Origin: Solitalea koreensis
GTDB taxonomy: Bacteria; Bacteroidota; Bacteroidia; Sphingobacteriales; Sphingobacteriaceae
Direction: 5' to 3'
Length of the DNA stretch: 64,000 nt
NCBI RefSeq assembly: GCF_900182575.1
Contig: NZ_FXSZ01000001.1
Coordinates: 62,001-126,000, forward strand
The position numbers and the translations under genes are program-made. Every line of letters starts with the position of its first letter. The stretch's first letter is position 1. This document shows positions 51,703 through 60,909 of the stretch, in pieces. The notes under the pieces are model-generated. The model was not told the DNA's origin. It ran no database searches and was given only the letters and a program-made list of their open reading frames with translations.

Positions 51703-54180
51703 TTATTGCCCTTGTGCGTCACTTTCTTGTTTAAGGTCGTCGTTCTGAATACCTTTTTTCTTACCGACAGAGCGACTGCGTTGCTGCTGCTGACGGAAAT
51801 CCATTTTACCAAATTGGTAACTAAAGGTCACACCCAATGAACGAAATGGCACCGAGGTTTGACTATATTGGTTAAATCCGTTTCCACTAATGCTGCTTAT
51901 AAATTCACGATCCTTATTAAATGGATTGGATAAGTTAAGACCTAAACTTCCGCGTTTCCCCAAAACATCTTTCTTAAAGCCTACGTTAAACATTGAGAAT
52001 GAAGGATTTTTACCTTGAATAGTTCTTTTAGGCGAGTTAAACATTCCGAACATTTCAACCACAAAATCTTTAGGTAAGTTCCAGGAAGCATTCAAGTTCA
52101 TGTTATATAATATACTGGTATTGCTATATAAAGTGGTCACTCTTGAATCGGCCGCATTGTAGGTATAAACATTCGCATTTCCGCGCAGGGTAACTTTTTG
52201 GCCTACCTGAACCGAACCAAAAAGGTTAACTCCTACTGAAGAACTTTTTGAAATGTTTGCATAAGAGATTGCAGATCTGATACTATCCAACGGCACAACA
52301 ATACTCTCAATTACATCGCTGGTATTACGATAATACACTGAAGCATTTAGTGAAGTTCGTCCAAAGAACTTTGAATACCCTAATTCGAAAGAATTGGTTT
52401 TCTCCGGCAGAAGATTAGGATTACCAAATGAACTGTTTAAAGGATCACTTGTGTCAATAAAAGGATTCAAATAGCGTAAACTAGGGCGCTGAATACGTTT
52501 TGTATAACTAACTTTCAAGGATGAAAAATCAGCGAAATTTTTAGCCAGAGTTAAGCTTGGAATAAAGTTATTGTAGCTGTTACTATTGTTGCTTATCATA
52601 CTTGACTGCGAATTGCTTCTAATTTCAGTACGTTCCAAACGACCTCCAATTTTCAGCGCATAACCCTTATTAAATGTAAATCCTAGAACAGAGTATCCGG
52701 CATATACATTTTGAGTATAATCAAATGCGTTTGCAAAACCACTTAACGGCAGAAAATCACCCTCCGCAAGTTTATATTCATAACTGTAATCACTTGTAGC
52801 ATCACGTAAAATCGTTTTACCCCCTATTTCTAACAGAATTTTGTTAGAAACGGGCTGAGCATAATCACCCTGAAAAGTAATTTCATGGCTTTTGCCTGCA
52901 TTATAACTACGAATAGTGCTATCGAGCGGTTGGGAGATACCTAAAAAATGATTACTAAAGTCTGTATTGTCTTCATCATTACTTAATTGAAAACTGAAAC
53001 TAAGTTCCTGCTGAGGCTTTTTAAACGTTTTGCGATAATCAGTAGACCAATCCAAACCCGCCCGGTTACTATTATTTGTAGAACTATTATAAGACTGAGA
53101 TAACAAACCTTCGTAATTAGTGGAATAAGAAGCAAGTAATGAAGCATCGTTAGTTGACAGCCTACGGTTAACCTTAACACTACTACTCAGTGAATTGGTT
53201 TTATTGATGTCATAATCCACCCCAAAGTTCATGTTACCTCCGTTTCTTCCCCTCGAATTAACGCCATTTTGACTAGTTATACGCGTTGTATCGTTTGAAA
53301 ATTGATTTTTCAAAAACGTTTTCGAACCATCTTGCGGATAAAAATACATACCGCCGAAACCTGCATTGAAACCGAATTTCCCGGTACGATAGCTTAGTGA
53401 ACCATTTCCTCTATTGGTACGTGTACCTACTGTACCGCTAATATTTCCGCTTACTCCTGCAATGTTTGTTTTTTTAGTAACAATATTAATAATGCCTGAA
53501 GTACCTTCTGCATCATATTTGGCCGATGGACTTGTGATCACCTCCACATTTTTTATTTCGTTAGAAGGGATCATTTTCATTGCATCTGCAACATTATTAT
53601 TTACAAGGGACGAAGGTTTTCCATTAATAAGAATTTTAACATTTCCACTTCCACGCAGTTCCACATTACCGTCTATGTCCACACTAACCATGGGCACCTT
53701 TCGTAATACATCTCCGGCATCTCCTCCTTTTGAGGTAACATCCTTTTCTGCATTATAAACCAGCTTATCAATTTTATTCTCAACCAGCTCTCTTTGCCCC
53801 ACAACAGTAACTTCGTCCAGTACCTTTCCTGAAGACGCCAAAAAAATCTTACCTAATTTGACAACATTATTTTGATCAGAAATAGTGATTTTCTTTGTAG
53901 CAGTAGTTTTATAACCAATAAAAGTTACAATCAGCCTGTAATCACCATTACCAATGCCGGTAAGTTTAAAATTACCCTTCTCATCAGAAATGCTCCCATT
54001 TACCGATTTTGAATCAGTCCATTTTTCTAATGCCACCGTGGCAAAATCAACAGGCTGCTTAGATAGCGAGTCAATAATAACACCTGAAATCTTTCCATCC
54101 CCTTTTTGAATGCTCAGCCCTTGGGCTTTTGCAAAAACAACTGCCATACAAAGCAGCACTATTAAATAGACTTTTTTCAT
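51703..54180 (-). CDS. TonB-type outer-membrane beta-barrel receptor
   Basis: This 825-residue outer-membrane protein starts at ATG 54180 (MKKVYLIVLLCMAVVFAKAQ, signal peptide). A carboxypeptidase-regulatory-like domain (about 30-115: ISGVIIDSLSKQPVDFATVALE) is followed by a plug domain (RKVPMVSVDIDGNVELRGSGNVKILINGKP, EVITSPSAKYDAEGTSGIINIVTKK). A large barrel (OMP_b-brl_3 type) follows, with repeated aromatic strand ends and LNPFIDTSDPLNSSFGNPNLLPEKTN. The C-terminus carries an odd Gln/Arg-rich extension (RQQQQRSRSVGKKKGIQ). The ligand is unknown. A TTG at 54216 is inside the promoter and cannot be the start. Confidence 0.9.
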   Translation of the reverse strand: MKKVYLIVLLCMAVVFAKAQGLSIQKGDGKISGVIIDSLSKQPVDFATVALEKWTDSKSVNGSISDEKGNFKLTGIGNGDYRLIVTFIGYKTTATKKITISDQNNVVKLGKIFLASSGKVLDEVTVVGQRELVENKIDKLVYNAEKDVTSKGGDAGDVLRKVPMVSVDIDGNVELRGSGNVKILINGKPSSLVNNNVADAMKMIPSNEIKNVEVITSPSAKYDAEGTSGIINIVTKKTNIAGVSGNISGTVGTRTNRGNGSLSYRTGKFGFNAGFGGMYFYPQDGSKTFLKNQFSNDTTRITSQNGVNSRGRNGGNMNFGVDYDINKTNSLSSSVKVNRRLSTNDASLLASYSTNYEGLLSQSYNSSTNNSNRAGLDWSTDYRKTFKKPQQELSFSFQLSNDEDNTDFSNHFLGISQPLDSTIRSYNAGKSHEITFQGDYAQPVSNKILLEIGGKTILRDATSDYSYEYKLAEGDFLPLSGFANAFDYTQNVYAGYSVLGFTFNKGYALKIGGRLERTEIRSNSQSSMISNNSNSYNNFIPSLTLAKNFADFSSLKVSYTKRIQRPSLRYLNPFIDTSDPLNSSFGNPNLLPEKTNSFELGYSKFFGRTSLNASVYYRNTSDVIESIVVPLDSIRSAISYANISKSSSVGVNLFGSVQVGQKVTLRGNANVYTYNAADSRVTTLYSNTSILYNMNLNASWNLPKDFVVEMFGMFNSPKRTIQGKNPSFSMFNVGFKKDVLGKRGSLGLNLSNPFNKDREFISSISGNGFNQYSQTSVPFRSLGVTFSYQFGKMDFRQQQQRSRSVGKKKGIQNDDLKQESDAQGQ

Positions 54181-54213
54181 TAATAAATTTGTCATTTTGA
54201 TCTGGTTCGACGC

Positions 54214-54221
54214 CAAATATA
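54214..54221 (-). promoter_or_regulatory. -7 promoter element of the TonB-receptor gene
   Basis: On the minus strand TATATTTG is a perfect match to TAnnTTTG, 33 bases upstream of the ATG at 54180. No good TTG -33 box is at the right distance. The receptor may therefore be transcribed independently of the two lipoprotein genes upstream. Confidence 0.55.
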
Positions 54222-54293
54222 CCCAAGAGTTTAGCCCTTCATTGTAAAAAACTTGTTATAACATTGTTTTTCATCAACCTTAAACCAAAAGAA

Positions 54294-55121
54294 CTAACCT
54301 GCCGCCAATTTTAATTTAAAATCAAACTTTATTGGCTTTGCAATATCTTCAAAATTAGAATATTGCCCTCCATTCATACCTCCGCCATGCATACCACCTC
54401 CTCGCATTCCACCACCATGAATGCCGCCACCTTGCATTCCTCCTCCTGATCTACCCTTTCCCATCATTAAGGGTTCTTCTTTTTCAGAGTGTTCCGGCCT
54501 TGATAAGCCTTCAATTTCAACTCCCATAGTTAAAGGCTTTCCATTTTTAAGAGCTACTTGATAATTCTTGTAAAATGTATTAAATGGAAGTGTTAATTCA
54601 TAAACCAAGGCATTATCTTGATCAATATTCATTTTTACATTTACACCATATTGGTTGTTAATCGGCAATTCACCTCCTTCTATAAGTTTAAAGCCATTCA
54701 ACACCATTTCATTTTGTTCGGCAAGCAGTTTTTGTAACATGGCATGACCTCTTTCGCCAGATTTACCGGGCCTCATCACCGATTCATTCAACCTAACAGG
54801 ATAATTAAGCGTTACTTCTTTTTCTTTTTTACCAATGGTATCAATCCATATTGTAGCTCCTGACGACAACATTTTCATTTGTGTTTGCTTATCGGTGATT
54901 TTCATAACCATGTACAATTTTTCATTGTCATTGGATATTCCATACTGAATTCCTCCTTTTTCCGTAGCATAACGAAGAGGTAGCTCCCTCTCATCTGTTT
55001 TTCCATCCACTGTAATGGGCTTTGTTGTGTAAGAACTGGAAATTGTTGATGTTGATGAGCATGCAGCTATTAAAGCAGAAAGCACTATCAGGACAGCCAG
55101 TCCTGTTGGTTTTGTTTTCAT
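54294..55121 (-). CDS. Gly/Met/His-rich lipoprotein (paralog of the next gene)
   Basis: This 275-residue lipoprotein has a clear lipobox (LIAAC, Cys near 21). A folded domain spans about 35-210 with VDGKTDERELPLRYATEKGGIQYGISNDNEKLYMVMK, resembling a carbohydrate-binding (CBM9-like) or related beta-sandwich. Next comes a repeat tract in which GGG alternates with Met or His (GGGMRGGGMHGGGMNGG), and a final strand. Its paralog at 55318 shares VDGxxDxxxL, ISND and the beta-sandwich pattern. Both are upstream of the TonB-type receptor. A metal or glycan role is possible but is inference. Confidence 0.75.
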   Translation of the reverse strand: MKTKPTGLAVLIVLSALIAACSSTSTISSSYTTKPITVDGKTDERELPLRYATEKGGIQYGISNDNEKLYMVMKITDKQTQMKMLSSGATIWIDTIGKKEKEVTLNYPVRLNESVMRPGKSGERGHAMLQKLLAEQNEMVLNGFKLIEGGELPINNQYGVNVKMNIDQDNALVYELTLPFNTFYKNYQVALKNGKPLTMGVEIEGLSRPEHSEKEEPLMMGKGRSGGGMQGGGIHGGGMRGGGMHGGGMNGGQYSNFEDIAKPIKFDFKLKLAAG

Positions 55122-55317
55122 TACTAAGAGTTAGTTTTTTAGTTGAACAATAAGAATTAGTTTTCGATCATTTGGGTTAGGCCTGATCATTGAGCTAAAC
55201 TATTGCATTGTTAAAAGCACAACAGTAAAACTCCGTTCAACCGGATTAGTATTTGAGGGATATTTTTTAAGAAATAAATTAAAGTTAAAAACGAGAACGT
55301 TAATTTTAACTTCCTGA

Positions 55318-56106
55318 TTATTTTTTAGTTGTAGCCAATTTTACGTTTAGCTCAAACTTAATGTTATCTTTCATTTGCTGTGCCGCATCGGTTTGATTTG
55401 GGCCTCCCTGACCATAGGATCCTGCTCCGCCGCCGCCATACATTCCGCCACGTTGAGACATTCTTTTGTAGATATCCTCCTGAGCATTAAGTGGTTTCAA
55501 GCCATCAACTTCCACATAAAAACCTAAAGATGTAGGCATCACACCATTTTTACTGAAAGCCTTAAACGGTATAGATGCTTCATAAATCAATGATTCATCG
55601 TCATCAAAACTAATTGCAACTTTTACGTCTGTACTATCAAGTGCGAAAACTCCATTATGACCTTCATTAAAACCTGTTAGCCGCAAGTGTTTTAAACTCA
55701 TAATAAAACCTTCCAAATTTTTAGCCGGAGGCCGCACGCCCGGACGCAGTTGAGCTTTAGCCATTAGACTATCGATATTTTTTTGCGGCAAAGGAAACTG
55801 AATATAAGTAGTTCTGCTTTTTGTCAACTCCGGATCCAAGTACAGCTTCATTCCATTCAATAAAACTTTAGCCTGCGATAAGCGATCAAAAGAGCGAAAA
55901 ACGATGTTGACTCTTTCTTTATCATTTGACACCGCATAGTGAAAGCGCCCATTTTTACTTTCGGGCTCCACGTCGAATTGCCAGTCGTTGATTCTACCAT
56001 CAGCTACCATGCCTGTACGGTATTGACTTTGAAACAATGATTTTGAGCAAGATACTAAGACAGAGAGCGAAGAGCCGAGAATTGCAACGATGATTAGTTT
56101 CTTCAT
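55318..56106 (-). CDS. Gly-rich lipoprotein, paralog of the 54294 gene
   Basis: This 262-residue lipoprotein has a signal (LVSC, Cys near 20). The same beta-sandwich-like domain runs VADGRINDWQFDVEPESKNGRFHYAVSNDKERVNIVFRS, with INDW in place of DERE. The low-complexity part near 215-240 is shorter and Gly/Tyr-rich (GGMYGGGGAGSYGQGG), with no Met/His repeat. It is the first gene of the group of three on the minus strand. The pair looks like a duplication followed by divergence of the Gly-rich segment. Confidence 0.75.
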   Translation of the reverse strand: MKKLIIVAILGSSLSVLVSCSKSLFQSQYRTGMVADGRINDWQFDVEPESKNGRFHYAVSNDKERVNIVFRSFDRLSQAKVLLNGMKLYLDPELTKSRTTYIQFPLPQKNIDSLMAKAQLRPGVRPPAKNLEGFIMSLKHLRLTGFNEGHNGVFALDSTDVKVAISFDDDESLIYEASIPFKAFSKNGVMPTSLGFYVEVDGLKPLNAQEDIYKRMSQRGGMYGGGGAGSYGQGGPNQTDAAQQMKDNIKFELNVKLATTKK

Positions 56107-56306
56107 TAGGATGTGGATTAGAATACTTTCTATTACGCTTTAACCTTACAAAAATTGTCCCAATTTAATTGTTTTAACAATATTTATAGACTAAAAACGC
56201 AAATAGTGCTGCAATGTTTCCATAAACAGACCTAGACTACTAAATACGGCAAAGAGCACCGCTACTCGTTCAAATTGCCTAACTTCGCAATCTCAAAAAA
56301 CAAACA

Positions 56307-58211
56307 ATGAACTTTCTTTCAGCAGAAAATATAACCAAATCACTTGGTTTACGTGTTTTATTCAGCAACCTTACTTTTGGAATTAATCAAGGGCAAAAGG
56401 TAGCCTTAATCGCTAAAAACGGTACCGGAAAAACTACTTTACTTAAAATTTTGGCGGGCAAAGACAGTTGCGACGCAGGTGTAGTTTCGGTTCGAAAAAA
56501 CATAAAGATCGCCTTTCTGGATCAGGAACCGGATTTGCCGATGAATAAAACCATTTTCGATGCAGTTTACGATGCAGAAAATCCGCTACTACAAACCATC
56601 ATGAACTATGAGCTGGCCTTGGAACATCCGGAAGATTCCAAAAAACTGCAAAAAGCGATGGATCAGATGGAAGCCATGCATGCTTGGGACTACGAACAGC
56701 GCATCCATCAAATTCTGGGACAGCTGAAAATTTACGATTTGCATCAGGAAATGGCTTCACTTTCAGGTGGACAGAAAAAAAGAGTAGCCATGGCGATGGC
56801 CCTGGTTCAAAACCCTGATTTGTTAATCATGGATGAGCCGACCAATCATCTTGATTTCGACATGATTGAGTGGCTGGAAGAATACCTGGAAACAGAGAAA
56901 ATGACCTTGCTCATGGTTACTCACGATCGTTATTTCCTTGACCGCGTGTGCAATCAAATCCTGGAACTAGACAACGGAACGCTTTATTCTTATACAGGGA
57001 ATTACAGTTATTTCCTGGAAAAGAAAGCAGAGCGCGAGCTTACCATAGCAGCAACAATTGACAAGGCAAAAAATCTCTTCAATCGTGAGTTAGAGTGGAT
57101 GCGTCGTCAGCCAAAAGCGCGGGGAACGAAATCAAAAGCACGTATCGACTCCTTTTATGAAACAGAAAAAATCGCTTCACAGCGACTGGAAGACAAAAAG
57201 GTGCAGCTCGATATACAAATGAGCCGTTTGGGTGGCAAGATCATTGAGCTTCATCACCTGAAAAAAAGCTTCGGAGAGAAGAAGATGGTCAAGGATTTCA
57301 GTTACACCTTTAAACGAAACGAGCGTATTGGCATTGTAGGCGTAAACGGTGCCGGGAAATCGACCTTTTTGAAATTGCTTACCGGTGATTTACAACCCGA
57401 TGGCGGCAAAATTGTAACCGGAGAAACCATCGTTTTCGGCTATTATAATCAGGACGGCATGAAAATGCCTGAAGATAAACGCGTAATTGAAGTGGTTAAA
57501 GATATCGCGGAATTCATTCCGATGACAAAAGGAAAAACGCTTACTGCGGCCGGATTGTTAGAACGGTTCCTGTTTTCAGGCGATCAGCAATACACGTACG
57601 TGTCCAAACTTTCGGGAGGTGAACGCCGCCGGTTGTACCTGTGTACCCTCCTGATGAAAAACCCGAACTTCTTGATTCTGGATGAGCCCACCAACGACCT
57701 TGACATTGTAACTCTGCAAGTACTCGAAGACTTTTTAGAAGAATTTCCGGGCTGTTTACTCATCGTTTCGCACGATCGTTACTTCATGGATAAACTTACC
57801 CAGCATCTTTTCATTTTTGAAGGCGACGGAGTGATTACAGATTTTAATGGCAATTACAGCGAATACCGCGAGTATATGCTCTTGAAAGAAGAAAGCAAAA
57901 AAGCAGAAGGCAAAAAGCAAAAGGAGGAAGTTGAAAAGCCGAAAACCGAAGGTCAGAAAAAAGAGGAAACGGTTAACGTTAATACTGCTGCTACCAAAGC
58001 CCGCAAAATGACGTTCAAAGAAAAACAGGAGTTTGAGAGCATAGAAAAAGAAATGGCTCAATTAGAACTGCGCAAAACAGAAATCACTGCTCTATTTGAA
58101 AATCCTTCTGCAACAGATGATCTTCAAAAATTATCTCAGGAAATGGAAGTAATTGTTAAAAAACTGGAAGATAAAGAATTACGCTGGTTGGAATTGAGTG
58201 AACTGGTTTAA
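56307..58211 (+). CDS. ABC-F family ATPase (Uup-like)
   Basis: This 634-residue soluble protein has two ABC domains and no membrane part. The first has Walker A AKNGTGKT (36-43), LSGGQKKR and LLIMDEPTNHLD. The second has GVNGAGKS, LSGGERRR and FLILDEPTNDLD. A linker with RRQPKARGTKSKARID is typical of translation-related ABC-F proteins. The C-terminal coiled coil (about 535-634) matches Uup/EttA-like proteins. The first Walker A starts with Ala, a common variant in this group. It probably acts at the ribosome or on DNA structures. Confidence 0.92.
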   Translation: MNFLSAENITKSLGLRVLFSNLTFGINQGQKVALIAKNGTGKTTLLKILAGKDSCDAGVVSVRKNIKIAFLDQEPDLPMNKTIFDAVYDAENPLLQTIMNYELALEHPEDSKKLQKAMDQMEAMHAWDYEQRIHQILGQLKIYDLHQEMASLSGGQKKRVAMAMALVQNPDLLIMDEPTNHLDFDMIEWLEEYLETEKMTLLMVTHDRYFLDRVCNQILELDNGTLYSYTGNYSYFLEKKAERELTIAATIDKAKNLFNRELEWMRRQPKARGTKSKARIDSFYETEKIASQRLEDKKVQLDIQMSRLGGKIIELHHLKKSFGEKKMVKDFSYTFKRNERIGIVGVNGAGKSTFLKLLTGDLQPDGGKIVTGETIVFGYYNQDGMKMPEDKRVIEVVKDIAEFIPMTKGKTLTAAGLLERFLFSGDQQYTYVSKLSGGERRRLYLCTLLMKNPNFLILDEPTNDLDIVTLQVLEDFLEEFPGCLLIVSHDRYFMDKLTQHLFIFEGDGVITDFNGNYSEYREYMLLKEESKKAEGKKQKEEVEKPKTEGQKKEETVNVNTAATKARKMTFKEKQEFESIEKEMAQLELRKTEITALFENPSATDDLQKLSQEMEVIVKKLEDKELRWLELSELV

Positions 58212-58303
58212 AAAAATTAAGCCTGTAGTATTTAGTCGCTAAATCTATCCATCGAGCTTGTTTTAGTACATAAAATTCATATATTGAGTCAAAATGTATT
58301 AAA

Positions 58304-58376
<73 letters not shown>

Positions 58377-58381
58377 CAAGT

Positions 58382-58416
58382 AACGTCATTTATAGTATTA
58401 TAAATGGCGTTTTTTA
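58382..58416 (+). terminator. Intrinsic terminator of tRNA-Lys
   Basis: A stem AACGTCATTTATA / TATAAATGGCGTT (with G-U pairs) is followed by a T6 run, just after the tRNA. Confidence 0.8.
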
Positions 58417-58493
58417 TTGTGTGGAATATGATATGGTATATTAAGATTCGTATGTAAAATAAACTGTGTCAATCTACCTAGTTGTTATGTTGA

Positions 58494-58542
58494 GGTGTTG
58501 GAATGTGGTAAACTCTTTTCGAGTTTACATATTTCAACACCC
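58494..58542. repeat. Long hairpin without a T run
   Basis: Arms begin GGTGTTGGAATGTGG and end ATATTTCAACACC, with a 20-bp stem (one bulge, few mismatches) and a TTTTC loop. There is no T run, so it is not a typical terminator. Confidence 0.65.
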
Positions 58543-58770
58543 TTTCTTGTTTACCTTCGATGGTCTTGGGGGTGTAGATCAGCATGCAAACCGTGCAATT
58601 TAAACCCCAAATTAGAGCCACTTTTAACCACCACGACAGACAAACTATAAACCTAAATCAAGCAACAGGTTAACTATCGTAGTAGATATCATTTCGCAAT
58701 AATTCATTCCTCTTCACCCTTTTTATTTATACAATTATACAATCATGCACTTACTTTTATTTAAAACATT

Positions 58771-58801
58771 TTGGAAATTAAGGAGCAATGTTTTATAATT
58801 G
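58771..58801 (+). promoter_or_regulatory. Promoter of the ABC/GntR operon
   Basis: TTG at 58771-58773, then 20 bases, then TATAATTG at 58794-58801. This is one base from the TAnnTTTG consensus with the ideal spacing. The start would fall near 58808, inside the operator. Confidence 0.7.
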
Positions 58802-58827
58802 TAGTGCACTAGTTAACTATAACACTA
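58802..58827 (+). promoter_or_regulatory. GntR-type operator palindrome
   Basis: The 26-base sequence is TAGTG, CAC, TAGTT, AACTA, TAA, CACTA. Its outer and inner 5-mers are perfect inverted repeats (10 of 13 positions paired). It overlaps the predicted transcription start and ends 12 bases before the ABC gene. The GntR/YtrA-type regulator in the same operon is the obvious candidate to bind it. Confidence 0.7.
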
Positions 58828-58839
58828 AATCAATTATCT

Positions 58840-59673
58840 ATGTTAAATATTAATCACTTAAAATTTGGGTATAAACCCAAAAAGACATTGTTTGAGAACG
58901 TAAACCTGCATTTATCGGCTGGTCACATTTATGGCTTGTTGGGCAAAAACGGAGCAGGTAAATCCTCATTATTAAGAATGATGTGCGGATTATTATTTCC
59001 TAAAGAGGGAACCATAGAAGCCATGGGATTCATGCCTATGCAGCGCAAACCCAGTTTTTTGCAACAGGTGTATTTCGTTCCTGAAGAGGTTGAACTACCG
59101 CATTTACAGATTAAGCAATTTGTTAAAGTGAACGGTGCTTTTTATCCGGCGTTCAATGTTGAGCAATTCACTTTACTGTTAACCGAATTTGAAGTAAACA
59201 TCGACTCCCACATCAAAGACCTTTCCTACGGGCAGCAAAAAAAGGTGGTAATAGCCTTTGCAATTGCTACCAATGCACGTTTACTTCTATTGGATGAACC
59301 TACCAACGGACTTGATATTCCTTCGAAAGCACAGCTCAGGAAAGTGTTGGCCGGCCATATAAATGAAGATAGTTGCATAATCATATCCACGCATCAAATC
59401 AGGGATTTAGACAGCCTCATTGATTCCATAATTATTTTGGATAACGGTGAAATAATTTTAAATGAAAGCACCGATAGAATTACCGAAAAACTGGCTTTTA
59501 AAGTATTAAACCAGGAAACAGCAGCCCCGATTCTGTACGCCGAACCTTCATTGGCCGGACAGTTAACTGTTTTGGAAAACGTTAATAACGAAGCCAGCAA
59601 GCTCGACATTGAACTCTTGTTTAATGCCGCTACCGTAAACAAACCTGAACTTTTAAGAATATTTAACAACTAA
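58840..59673 (+). CDS. ABC transporter ATP-binding protein
   Basis: This 277-residue ATPase is the first gene of a five-gene operon. Walker A GKNGAGKSS (about 35-43), signature LSYGQQKKV (an uncommon Tyr in place of Gly), Walker B LLLLDEPTNGLD and the H-loop STHQIRDLD are present. The single domain and the partner permease suggest an export or envelope-lipid function. The YtrA-type regulator downstream fits a group known in Bacillus as the ytrABCDEF type. The operator at 58802-58827 lies just upstream. Confidence 0.92.
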   Translation: MLNINHLKFGYKPKKTLFENVNLHLSAGHIYGLLGKNGAGKSSLLRMMCGLLFPKEGTIEAMGFMPMQRKPSFLQQVYFVPEEVELPHLQIKQFVKVNGAFYPAFNVEQFTLLLTEFEVNIDSHIKDLSYGQQKKVVIAFAIATNARLLLLDEPTNGLDIPSKAQLRKVLAGHINEDSCIIISTHQIRDLDSLIDSIIILDNGEIILNESTDRITEKLAFKVLNQETAAPILYAEPSLAGQLTVLENVNNEASKLDIELLFNAATVNKPELLRIFNN

Positions 59674-59677
59674 AACC

Positions 59678-60526
59678 ATGAACAACACTTTTAGCTTTTA
59701 CCGACTGAAACTATTGTTTCAAAAAGACTGGGCCGAGAACAGGAATATATACTTATTGTCGACTCCTGCGATTGCGGTTATAATCACATTGCTTTATTTA
59801 TTGATAGGCGATTATAAAGAAGATCTACGCATAGCTTTGATGTATGCCAAAAGAGGCTTACCTGACCAATATGAAATGGTGTATCAAAGGACACGTTATA
59901 AAAATGAAGCAATATACAGTATTGGTTTATTTGTAACATTCTCACTAAATGCTATTTTAAGAGTTAATAAGTTGGCTAATAAAAAAACACTTGTGGAGTT
60001 TTTGCTTCTGCCTTCCTCCGCCGCTGAAAAACTCGCATTGCACTGGATCTGGTCATTCCCCGTTCTATTTGTTGTATATACTTCAGTCTTCCAAATGATT
60101 GATCACGGATTTATAACACATTATTTAGAAAGAGCGGAGGAAGCTAAAGCGTTTTACTTAGCGAAAAGTCTTAGTTATTTGAATTTAACTCATTGCCTTA
60201 AAAAAAATGAAGAGTTTTTCGGGTGGTTGTTGGTAATATATTCTTCTTTTCTTATTTGGCCGTTCGCTTTTAAAAAATATGCCATTATTAAAGGGTTAAT
60301 TACGATTCCTGTGATTGGCTTTATGCTTTACACATTTAGTTTCCATTTAATGCAGCGTGCATTCCCTTATTTAAAATCAGTTTCCCTAAGTGGCCTATAC
60401 TTTTCTGTTAGTGGATTTGAATTATCACAGAATCAAAAGCTATTTATGGGAACACTCCTATTTGGACTTGTGCCTATACTTATTTGGATAGTTAATTGGT
60501 ATAAAATCAAAGAAAAACAAGTTTAA
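59678..60526 (+). CDS. ABC transporter permease-like membrane protein
   Basis: This 282-residue protein has about six hydrophobic segments (for example 26-46, 80-95, 115-140, 185-215 and 250-275). The N-terminus MNNTFSFYRLKLLFQKDWAE is repeated in a truncated copy at 61597. It is four bases behind the ATPase gene and is the probable permease of the transporter. The family is not one I can name closely; it resembles permeases paired with YtrA regulators. There is no signal peptide beyond the first helix. Confidence 0.75.
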   Translation: MNNTFSFYRLKLLFQKDWAENRNIYLLSTPAIAVIITLLYLLIGDYKEDLRIALMYAKRGLPDQYEMVYQRTRYKNEAIYSIGLFVTFSLNAILRVNKLANKKTLVEFLLLPSSAAEKLALHWIWSFPVLFVVYTSVFQMIDHGFITHYLERAEEAKAFYLAKSLSYLNLTHCLKKNEEFFGWLLVIYSSFLIWPFAFKKYAIIKGLITIPVIGFMLYTFSFHLMQRAFPYLKSVSLSGLYFSVSGFELSQNQKLFMGTLLFGLVPILIWIVNWYKIKEKQV

Positions 60527-60537
60527 ACGCTACTCTT

Positions 60538-60909
60538 ATGCAATTCAGAGAACAACAGGCTATTTACCTTCAAATTGTAGACTATGCATGCGAGCAAGTT
60601 CTACTGGGGAAATGGATGCCATCGCTACGAATTCCATCCGTTAGAGAATTAGCTGTTACACTTGAAGTAAACCCTAATACGATTATGCGGGCGTATGAAA
60701 TTTTACAGGACGAAGGTATTTGCAGCAACAAACGTGGCGTTGGTTTTTTTACCGATGCGGATGCCATGGAAAAAGTAAAAAACTATAAGCGCAAGCAGTT
60801 TATTGAAAACGAACTGCCCCTACTCTTTAAAAGCATGTATCTGTTGAATATTTCATTTGACGAAATACAAGAACGTTATCAAACCTATACATCCACCTTA
60901 AATGCTTAA
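60538..60909 (+). CDS. GntR family regulator (YtrA subfamily)
   Basis: This 123-residue regulator has an N-terminal winged helix: KWMPSLRIPSVRELAVTLEV, then NPNTIMRAYEILQDEGI. The short C-terminal tail (FTDADAMEKVKNYKRKQFIENELPLLFKSMYL) without an effector domain defines the YtrA subgroup. It should bind the palindrome at 58802-58827 and repress its own operon. It is 11 bases behind the permease and overlaps the next gene start by 8 bases. Confidence 0.93.
   Translation: MQFREQQAIYLQIVDYACEQVLLGKWMPSLRIPSVRELAVTLEVNPNTIMRAYEILQDEGICSNKRGVGFFTDADAMEKVKNYKRKQFIENELPLLFKSMYLLNISFDEIQERYQTYTSTLNA

Larger units (their letters stand above)
58417..58839. other. Intergenic region before the ABC operon
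   Basis: This 423-base region contains a long hairpin (58494-58542) and the promoter/operator of the ABC operon (58771-58827). No ORF of note was found in the first 350 bases. Confidence 0.5.
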
